Shown: piece after piece, positions 57,697 to 64,000 of the stretch
Numbering within the stretch: position 1 is the stretch's first letter
How the letters are laid out: the number at the start of each line of letters is the position of its first letter
Assembly (NCBI RefSeq): GCF_012034175.1
Contig: NZ_JAATEJ010000001.1
Span: forward strand, 310,001 to 374,000
Source of the DNA: Actinacidiphila epipremni
Lineage (GTDB): Bacteria; Actinomycetota; Actinomycetes; Streptomycetales; Streptomycetaceae
Reading direction: 5' to 3'
DNA length: 64,000 nt
Notes under the pieces: model-generated
Seen by the model: the letters and a program-made list of their open reading frames with translations, nothing else
What the model was told of the DNA's origin: nothing
Databases searched by the model: none
Translations under genes and position numbers: made by a program

Positions 57697-58104
57697 ATGC
57701 TCATCCAAACGCTGCTCATAGCGGCCGTCGTGCTGATGTTCGTCATCTTCGCGACCCGCTGGAACACCGCCGGTGTCCGGGCCTGGAAGCGGCTGGCCTT
57801 CCTCGCCTTCTGCGTCGTCAACGCCTACGCCGTCCTGCGGCCCGGCGACACCACCCGCGTGGCCCACTTCCTCGGCGTCGGCCGCGGCACCGACCTGGTG
57901 CTGTACTTCCTCGTCGTGGGCGTGACCGGGCTGGCGCTCAACACCTACCTGCGGTTCCGGTCGCTGGAGCAGCGGCTGACCGAGCTGGCCCGCGACACCG
58001 CCCTGCGCACCGCACACCGCCCGGAGGCCGACGCGCCCGCCGCCGCGGACCGCACGCCCGCGCTCGTCCCCTCCGAAGGGAACCCCACCGGTGACCACCG
58101 TTGA
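57697..58104 (+). CDS. DUF2304 membrane protein
   Basis: 135 residues with three hydrophobic helices (LLIAAVVLMFVIFATRW, LAFLAFCVVNAYAVL, LVLYFLVVGVTGLALNTYL) and the LRFRSLEQRLTELAR motif after the last helix, typical of DUF2304. The C-terminal 45 residues are Ala/Pro-rich. DUF2304 proteins accompany DPM-like GT2 enzymes and may anchor them. The next gene starts inside its 3' end (14-nt overlap). Confidence 0.88.
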   Translation: MLIQTLLIAAVVLMFVIFATRWNTAGVRAWKRLAFLAFCVVNAYAVLRPGDTTRVAHFLGVGRGTDLVLYFLVVGVTGLALNTYLRFRSLEQRLTELARDTALRTAHRPEADAPAAADRTPALVPSEGNPTGDHR

Positions 58105-59044
58105 CATCATGCTGCCCTACTACGGGGATCCGGAGCTGATGCGCGCCGCCGTACGCAGTGTGCAGGCGCAGACGGACCCGCAGTGGCGGCTGACGGTGGT
58201 CGACGACGGCCGGGAGCCGGGTGTGCCGGAGTGGTTCGCGGCGCTCGACGACCCCCGGGTGCGCTACTTCCGCAACCCCGAGAACCTCGGCATCACCGGC
58301 AACTTCCGGCGCTGCGTGGACATGGTCGAGCACGACCTCGCGGTGATGATGGGCTGCGACGACATCATGTGGCCGAACTACGTGGCCACCATGCGCGCCG
58401 CCGTGGCCGCGATGCCCGGCGCCGCCATGTACCAGCCCGGAGTGCGGGTCATCGACGGTGACGGCGCCCCGGTGCGGACCCTCGTCGACGCGGCGAAGAA
58501 GTGGATCGGCCCGCCCGCCCGTACCGAACGCGCCCGGCTGTCCGGCGAGGAACTGGCCGTGAGCCTGCTGCGCGGCAACTGGCTGTACTTCCCGGCGATG
58601 TGCTGGCGCTCGGCCGACCTGAAGGCGGTGAGCTTCCGCGAGGACCTGACGGTGGTGCAGGACCTGGCGCTGGTCATGGAGTTGCTGCTGCGCGGGGAGA
58701 CCCTGGTCACCGACCCGGAGATCTGCTTCGACTACCGCCGGCACGCGATGAGCGAGTCGTCGGTGCAGGCCTTCTCCGGCAGCAGGTTCGCGGAGATCCG
58801 CCGCTACCTCTACGGTGTCGCCGACGACCTGGACGCCGCGGGCTGGCACCGCGCCGCCACCGTGGCCCGGCGCCATGTGTCCACCCGGGTGCACGCCCTG
58901 ACGATGGTGCCGCGGGCGCTGCGGCACCGTGAGCTGGGCGTCGCCCGCAACCTCACGTCGCACGCCTTCGCCTCGCGCCCGGCCGGCCGGCCGGCGGAAG
59001 AGGCCGCGGCCGAACCGGCGCCGTCGTCACCGACGTCGTCCTGA
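58091..59044 (+). CDS. GT2 family glycosyltransferase
   Basis: 317 residues. GT2 motifs: TTVDIMLPYYGDPELMRAAV, LTVVDDGREP, NLGITGNFRRCVDMVEHD and VMMGCDDIMWPNYV. The CDD replaces the usual DxD. The GNWLYFPAMCWR and VVQDLALVMELLLRGE segments match rhamnosyl- or polymer-synthesising GT2 proteins. GTG 58091 overlaps the preceding gene, so the three genes 56974-59044 form one operon. The Ser/Pro/Ala-rich tail is not conserved. Confidence 0.88.
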   Translation: MTTVDIMLPYYGDPELMRAAVRSVQAQTDPQWRLTVVDDGREPGVPEWFAALDDPRVRYFRNPENLGITGNFRRCVDMVEHDLAVMMGCDDIMWPNYVATMRAAVAAMPGAAMYQPGVRVIDGDGAPVRTLVDAAKKWIGPPARTERARLSGEELAVSLLRGNWLYFPAMCWRSADLKAVSFREDLTVVQDLALVMELLLRGETLVTDPEICFDYRRHAMSESSVQAFSGSRFAEIRRYLYGVADDLDAAGWHRAATVARRHVSTRVHALTMVPRALRHRELGVARNLTSHAFASRPAGRPAEEAAAEPAPSSPTSS

Positions 59045-59068
59045 CCCGCGGCCGGCCGGCCGCGCGGG
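59045..59068. terminator. Palindromic terminator between convergent genes
   Basis: A 16-bp perfect GC palindrome (59048-59063) with short outer pairing immediately follows the GT2 stop and precedes the galU stop on the other strand. Confidence 0.5.
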
Positions 59069-59072
59069 GCCG

Positions 59073-59981
<909 letters not shown>

Positions 59982-60131
59982 GTACAGACCTCACAGGAAT
60001 TGCGGACGGACGGGCGGGCGGATCCCGCCGAGGCAAGGACGCTATCGCGGGCCGTCACGGGCGCGCGAATCCTGCCGTCATCGTCGCGCATCCGGGAGTT
60101 CACCGTGTGTTCGGCCGGTGTGCCCGCTCGG

Positions 60132-60137
60132 TAGGAT
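60132..60137 (+). promoter_or_regulatory. -10 box for leaderless galE
   Basis: TAGGAT ends 6 nt before the ATG at 60144. Confidence 0.5.
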
Positions 60138-60143
60138 CGCCGC

Positions 60144-61115
60144 ATGACCTGGATGATTACCGGCGGGGCGGGGTACATCGGTTCCCATGTCGTCAGGGCG
60201 ATGACCGCGGGCGGGCTGCCCGTCGTCGTGGTCGACGACCTGAGCACGGGTGAGGCGGACCGGCTGCCGGCCGACGTCCCGCTGGTGCGGGGCAGCACCC
60301 TGGACGGGCCGCTGCTGGAGCGGGTGCTGCGCGAGCACGACGTCGAGGGCGTCGTGCACATCGCGGCCAAGAAGCAGGTGGGCGAGTCCGTCGAGCGCCC
60401 CCTGTGGTACTACGCGCAGAACGTCGAGGGCCTGCGCACCGTCCTGGAGGCGTCCGCCGCGTGCGGTGTGCGGTCCTTCGTCTTCTCCTCCTCCGCGGCC
60501 GTCTACGGCATGCCGGACGTGGACCTGGTCACCGAGACCACGCCGTGCGAGCCGATCAACCCCTACGGCGAGACCAAGCTCGCCGGCGAGTGGCTGGTCT
60601 CCGCGGTCGGCCGGGCCCACGGCATGGCCACCGCGTCGCTGCGCTACTTCAACGTCGCGGGCGCGGCGGCCCCCGAGCTGTCCGACCCGGGCGTCTTCAA
60701 CATCGTGCCGATGGTCTTCGACCGGCTCACCCGGGGGCTCGCCCCGCTGATCTTCGGCGCCGACTACCCGACGCCCGACGGCACCTGCATCCGCGACTAC
60801 GTGCACGTCGCGGACATCGCCTCCGCGCACGTCGCCGCCGCCCGCCGGCTCGCCGACGACCGGCAGGCCGACCTGGTGCTCAACATCGGGCGCGGCGAGG
60901 GCGTCTCGGTGGCCGAGATGGTGACCATGCTCCAGCAGGTTTCGGGTCACACTGGGATCGCCCCCGAGGTGGTCGCACGCCGCCCCGGCGACCCGGCCAG
61001 GGTCATCGCGTCCGCCGAGCTGATCGACAAGGAACTGGGCTGGTCCGCCGCCTACGACGTACGCGAGATGGTCACCTCGGCGTGGGCGGGCTGGCAGCTG
61101 CGGCACCCGGGCTAG
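60144..61115 (+). CDS. galE: UDP-glucose 4-epimerase
   Basis: 323 residues, interconverts UDP-glucose and UDP-galactose. NAD-binding TGGAGYIGSHVVRAM, KKQVGESVERPLWYY, the active-site FSSSAAVYG and Tyr-x3-Lys in NPYGETKLAGEW, then SLRYFNVAGA and DGTCIRDYVHVADIA are all GalE hallmarks. Length is close to the usual 325-340. It likely feeds galactose units to the glycopolymer island. Leaderless promoter predicted. Confidence 0.94.
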   Translation: MTWMITGGAGYIGSHVVRAMTAGGLPVVVVDDLSTGEADRLPADVPLVRGSTLDGPLLERVLREHDVEGVVHIAAKKQVGESVERPLWYYAQNVEGLRTVLEASAACGVRSFVFSSSAAVYGMPDVDLVTETTPCEPINPYGETKLAGEWLVSAVGRAHGMATASLRYFNVAGAAAPELSDPGVFNIVPMVFDRLTRGLAPLIFGADYPTPDGTCIRDYVHVADIASAHVAAARRLADDRQADLVLNIGRGEGVSVAEMVTMLQQVSGHTGIAPEVVARRPGDPARVIASAELIDKELGWSAAYDVREMVTSAWAGWQLRHPG

Positions 61116-61157
61116 GGCAGGCGCCGCGGAAGGCGACACGAGGGACGGACGGCGCAC

Positions 61158-62297
61158 GTGACGACGGCGGCACGGCAGGACGTGGTGCAGGCCCGCAGAG
61201 TCGTGGTCAAGGTGGGCTCCTCCTCGCTGACCACGGCCACCGGCGGCCTGGACGCCGACCGGGTGGACGCGCTGGTCGACGTGCTGGTCAAGGCGCGCGA
61301 GGACCGGGAGATCGTGCTGGTCTCCTCCGGCGCCATCGCCGCCGGGCTCGCGCCGCTCGGACTGCCGCGCCGGCCCCGCGACCTGGCCCGCCAGCAGGCC
61401 GCCGCCAGCGTCGGCCAGGGCCTGCTCGTCGCCCGCTACACCGCCTCCTTCGCCCGCTACGGCATCCGCGTCGGGCAGGTGCTGCTGACCTCCGACGACG
61501 TGAGCCGCCGGGCCCACTACCGCAACGCCTACCGCACCCTGGACCAGCTGCTCGCGATGGGCGCGCTGCCGATCGTCAACGAGAACGACACCGTCGCCAC
61601 CGACGAGATCCGCTTCGGCGACAACGACCGGCTCGCCGCGCTCGTCGCCCACCTGGTGCGGGCCGACCTGCTCGTGCTGCTCTCCGACGTCGACGGCCTC
61701 TACGACGGCGACCCGCGCACCCCCGGCACCTCGCTCATCGCCGAGGTCCGCGGCCCCGCGGACCTCGACGGCGTGTCCATCGGCAGCGCCGGCAAGTCCG
61801 GTGTCGGCACCGGCGGCATGGTCACCAAGGTGGAGGCCGCCGCCATCGCCACCGGCGCCGGGGTGCCCGTCGTCCTCACCTCCGCCGTGCACGCCGCCGA
61901 CGCGCTCGCCGGCCGCCCCACCGGCACGCACTTCCACCGCACCGGCAAGCGCTCCGCCGACCGGCTGCTGTGGCTCGCCCACGCCTCCGCGCCGCGCGGC
62001 GCGCTGCGGCTGGACGCCGGCGCGGTCCGCGCGGTCACCCAGCGGCACAGCTCGCTGCTGCCCGCCGGGCTCACCGGCGTGGAGGGCGACTTCGCCGCCG
62101 GCGACCCGGTCGACCTGGTCGACGAGGCGGGCCGGGCGGTCGCCCGCGGCCTGGTCAACTACGACGCCCGCGAGCTGCCCCGGCTGCTCGGCCGCTCCAC
62201 CCGCGAGCTCGCCGCGGAACTCGGGCCCGCGTACGAGCGGGAGGTCGTGCACCGCGATGACCTGGTACTGCTGCGGGGACGGGGGCTCACCGGCTGA
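61158..62297 (+). CDS. proB: Glutamate 5-kinase
   Basis: 379 residues, first step of proline synthesis. The amino-acid-kinase domain (1-265) contains RVVVKVGSSSLTT, LVSSGAIAAGLAPLG, PIVNENDTVATDEIRFGDND and SDVDGLYDGDPR, and GVGTGGMVTKVEAA. A C-terminal PUA domain (about 285-370) is present, as in E. coli ProB. GTG 61158 starts 42 nt after galE. Proline genes proB and proA are separated here by a small gene and a repeat-rich spacer. Confidence 0.96.
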   Translation: MTTAARQDVVQARRVVVKVGSSSLTTATGGLDADRVDALVDVLVKAREDREIVLVSSGAIAAGLAPLGLPRRPRDLARQQAAASVGQGLLVARYTASFARYGIRVGQVLLTSDDVSRRAHYRNAYRTLDQLLAMGALPIVNENDTVATDEIRFGDNDRLAALVAHLVRADLLVLLSDVDGLYDGDPRTPGTSLIAEVRGPADLDGVSIGSAGKSGVGTGGMVTKVEAAAIATGAGVPVVLTSAVHAADALAGRPTGTHFHRTGKRSADRLLWLAHASAPRGALRLDAGAVRAVTQRHSSLLPAGLTGVEGDFAAGDPVDLVDEAGRAVARGLVNYDARELPRLLGRSTRELAAELGPAYEREVVHRDDLVLLRGRGLTG

Positions 62298-62444
62298 GCC
62301 GGCCGCGGATCTCGTCCGGGGCTTCTTGCGGAAAACGCCCCCGCCGCCTGCCGGAGCCTGGTCAACTTTGATGAGGATGCGATGCGCAGGTACGTCCCCT
62401 GCCGCGGACGGCGGGGCGGGACGCAACCCACAGGGAGGCCGCCG

Positions 62445-62909
62445 GTGAAACGAGGGCGCCCAGGGCCATTGACCAGGACTTCTACGGAGCGTGCGCTGGT
62501 CAGCGTCGACCGCGCCGCACCGGACGGCACGGTGGTGCCGCACCAGGCGCGGCCCCAGGACCGGCCCGCCGCCCGGCTGTGGCACGTCACGCTCAGCGTC
62601 GCGGGCCCGCGGACCCCGCTGGCGGAACTGCGCCGCGGGCTCGAACAGCTCGCCAACGACCACCCTTTCCTGCTGACCAGCCGCTACGCCGAGGACCACG
62701 CGGAGATCCGCTACTGGGAGGAGGCCCGCGACGTCCACGACGCCGCGGCGATGGCCCTCCGCCTCTGGGGCGAGCACCGCTCCTCCGCGCAACTTCCTCC
62801 CTGGGAAACGGTCGGCCTCGAAGTCATCGACCGCCCCACCTACCACCAACGCCTAGCCGCCGGCGCAGCCCCTTCCCCACCCATCCCAGCGGGCGTCCAC
62901 CCCTTCTGA
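62445..62909 (+). CDS. Conserved Streptomyces hypothetical protein between proB and proA
   Basis: 154 residues. After a basic start (VKRGRPGPLTRTSTER), it reads ALVSVDRAAPDGTVVPHQAR, ARLWHVTLSVAGPRTPLAEL, FLLTSRYAEDHAEIRYWEEA, DAAAMALRLWGEHR and WETVGLEVIDRPTYHQR. These blocks match a small protein I recall in the same proB-proA position in other Streptomyces. The alternating beta/alpha pattern suggests a ferredoxin-like or ACT-like fold, but that is a guess. GTG 62445 has GGGAGG 6 nt upstream. Function unknown; a role near proline synthesis is not implied by sequence. Confidence 0.8.
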   Translation: MKRGRPGPLTRTSTERALVSVDRAAPDGTVVPHQARPQDRPAARLWHVTLSVAGPRTPLAELRRGLEQLANDHPFLLTSRYAEDHAEIRYWEEARDVHDAAAMALRLWGEHRSSAQLPPWETVGLEVIDRPTYHQRLAAGAAPSPPIPAGVHPF

Positions 62910-62922
62910 CCCCCCTGCCGGG

Positions 62923-63311
62923 GCTCGCGGCTGCGCCGCAGGGTGCTTTTCCGGGCGCGCCCGGCCGGGGGCTGCGTCTGCGCCGGGCGGTGACACCCAG
63001 GGGCGCGGGGAACTGCGCGCTCAGCCAGTCACCGGCCGGTGGTCCGGATCGGACCGAACAGCCCCTTTGGGACGGTGGCGACGTGCACGCCGGTTCCTGG
63101 CTGGTCGCGCAGTTCCCCGCGCCCCTGGTGGTTGGCGTCCGGCGCAAACGCAACGCCAAACCGCGCGCCCACGCGGCGCCAGCCGCGCAGCAAACACAGC
63201 CCCGCGCCCCTGAAAAGCACCCCGCGGCGCGGATCGCGCCCATGCGGCGGCAGCCGCAGGTCAAACACAGCCCCGCGCCCCTGGGGGGCGCCGCGCGGCG
63301 CAGCCGCGAGC
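62923..63311. repeat. Nested-repeat intergenic element before proA
   Basis: The 431-nt spacer holds no credible gene. It has outer 17-bp inverted repeats (62923-62939 with 63295-63311), an 11-bp pair (62941-62951 with 63212-63222), a 23-bp pair (62997-63019 with 63106-63128) whose core is GGGGCGCGGGGAACTGCGCG, and a 21-bp direct repeat (63192-63212 and 63263-63283). The GGGGCGCGGGGAACTGCGCG motif is one I associate with dispersed Streptomyces intergenic repeats. Confidence 0.85.
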
Positions 63312-63328
63312 TCGTGGGGCGGGGTCGG

Positions 63329-63334
63329 TAGAGT
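63329..63334 (+). promoter_or_regulatory. -10 box for leaderless proA
   Basis: TAGAGT ends 6 nt before the ATG at 63341. Confidence 0.5.
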
Positions 63335-63340
63335 GAGGGT

Positions 63341-64000
63341 ATGGGAAATGGGACCTCCGCCGTGGTGGACGCGGCTCAGCGCGCGAGGGTCGCGGCAGCG
63401 GACCTCGCACCGCTGGCCCGGGCAACAAAAGACGCGGCGTTGCACGCCATCGCCGCCGCCCTGGAAAACCGCACCGCCGAGCTCGTCTCGGCGAACGCCG
63501 ACGACGTCGCGCGGGCGGCCGACGCCGGCACGAGCCCGGCGATCGTCGACCGCCTCACCCTCACCGCGGAGCGCATCGCCGCGATCGCCGCCGACGTGCG
63601 CCACGTCGCCGGGCTCCCCGACCCCGTGGGAGAGGTGTTGCGCGGGTCCACCCTGCCGAACGGCCTGGATCTGCGCCAGGTCCGGGTCCCCCTCGGCGTC
63701 GTCGGCATCATCTACGAGGCCCGGCCGAACGTCACCGTGGACGCCGCCGCCCTGTGCCTGAAGTCCGGCAACGCCGTCCTGCTGCGCGGCTCCTCCTCCG
63801 CGTACTCCTCCAACACCGCCCTGGTCGCCGTGCTGCGTGACGCGATCGCCGCCGCGGGCCTGCCCGCCGACGCCGTGCAGCTCGTCCCGGGCGAGTCCCG
63901 CGACTCCGTCACCGAGCTGATGCGCGCCCGCGGCCTGGTGGACGTGCTGATCCCGCGCGGCGGCGCCTCCCTGATCCGTACCGTCGTCGAGGGCTCCACC
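63341..64000 (+). CDS. proA: Gamma-glutamyl phosphate reductase (5' part)
   Basis: The first 220 codons are in the window and run off its right edge. ProA reduces gamma-glutamyl phosphate to glutamate semialdehyde, the step after ProB. Visible features are the N-terminal helical region ([20 protein letters not shown]), [40 protein letters not shown] and [17 protein letters not shown], all typical of ProA; the catalytic Cys lies beyond the edge. Start ATG 63341 fits the -10 box 6 nt upstream. Confidence 0.95.
   Translation, partial: MGNGTSAVVDAAQRARVAAADLAPLARATKDAALHAIAAALENRTAELVSANADDVARAADAGTSPAIVDRLTLTAERIAAIAADVRHVAGLPDPVGEVLRGSTLPNGLDLRQVRVPLGVVGIIYEARPNVTVDAAALCLKSGNAVLLRGSSSAYSSNTALVAVLRDAIAAAGLPADAVQLVPGESRDSVTELMRARGLVDVLIPRGGASLIRTVVEGST

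Noticed and set aside
62824..63264. 146-codon minus-strand frame in the repeat-rich spacer
   Set aside because: It is made from the repeat element; similar spurious frames arise wherever this repeat occurs in Streptomyces.

Overview
The window is GC-rich actinobacterial chromosome, almost certainly Streptomyces or a close relative (Kitasatospora, Streptacidiphilus, Actinacidiphila). The evidence is codon usage with G or C at nearly every third position, many GTG starts, Streptomyces-type -10 boxes of the form TAGNNT, and conserved core gene orders: tig-clpP1-clpP2-clpX-valS-folC-ndk-mreBCD-mrdA-rodA, rne-rplU-rpmA-obg and galE-proB-(small gene)-proA. No prophage, transposase, CRISPR array or rRNA gene was seen. 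The two edge genes are cut: an unidentified one on the left and proA on the right.

Layout. 0-6 kb: VOC protein, BioY biotin transporter, RpiB, Nei/Fpg-type glycosylase, membrane PP2C phosphatase, a 64-residue membrane protein, asparaginase and a divergent AsnC-type regulator. 6-11 kb: tRNA-Gly and tRNA-Pro, then the proteostasis block (trigger factor, ClpP1, ClpP2, ClpX), with a probable ClgR box before clpP1. 11-17.6 kb: a Pro/Gln/Tyr-rich membrane protein, valS, folC, a DUF4233 membrane protein, ndk. 17.7-24 kb: the mre cell-shape/spore-wall cluster (mreB, mreC, mreD, PBP2, RodA). 24-33 kb: CYTH-CHAD protein, a TIGR03960-type radical SAM protein, then a less conserved interval with a DoxX-like protein, a secreted/membrane protein, a divergent LysE exporter/MocR regulator pair and a striking Trp-Arg-Pro repeat membrane protein. 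33-41 kb: DUF2344 protein, RNase E/G, L21, L27, Obg. Just after obg lies a second, detached copy of its 3' end.

41-61 kb is a large wall-glycopolymer island between obg and proB: GtrA/GtrB-type proteins, several GT2 glycosyltransferases, two GT2-CDP-glycerol glycerophosphotransferase fusions, a multispanning membrane protein, a flippase-like protein, the full dTDP-L-rhamnose set (rfbA, rfbB, rfbC, rfbD), GalU and GalE. Together they could make nucleotide sugars (dTDP-rhamnose, UDP-glucose, UDP-galactose), assemble a rhamnose- and polyol-phosphate-containing polymer on a lipid carrier and export it. In Streptomyces coelicolor, glycopolymer genes in the corresponding obg-proBA interval have been linked to the MreBCD-dependent spore-wall machinery, so the two halves of this window may be functionally related.

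61-64 kb: proB, a small conserved gene, a repeat-rich 0.4-kb spacer and the start of proA.

A recurring regulatory theme is a -10 hexamer only 6-7 nt before the start codon (asnC-like gene, valS, folC, CYTH-CHAD gene, the Trp-Arg-Pro gene, rfbA, galE, proA), predicting leaderless mRNAs.
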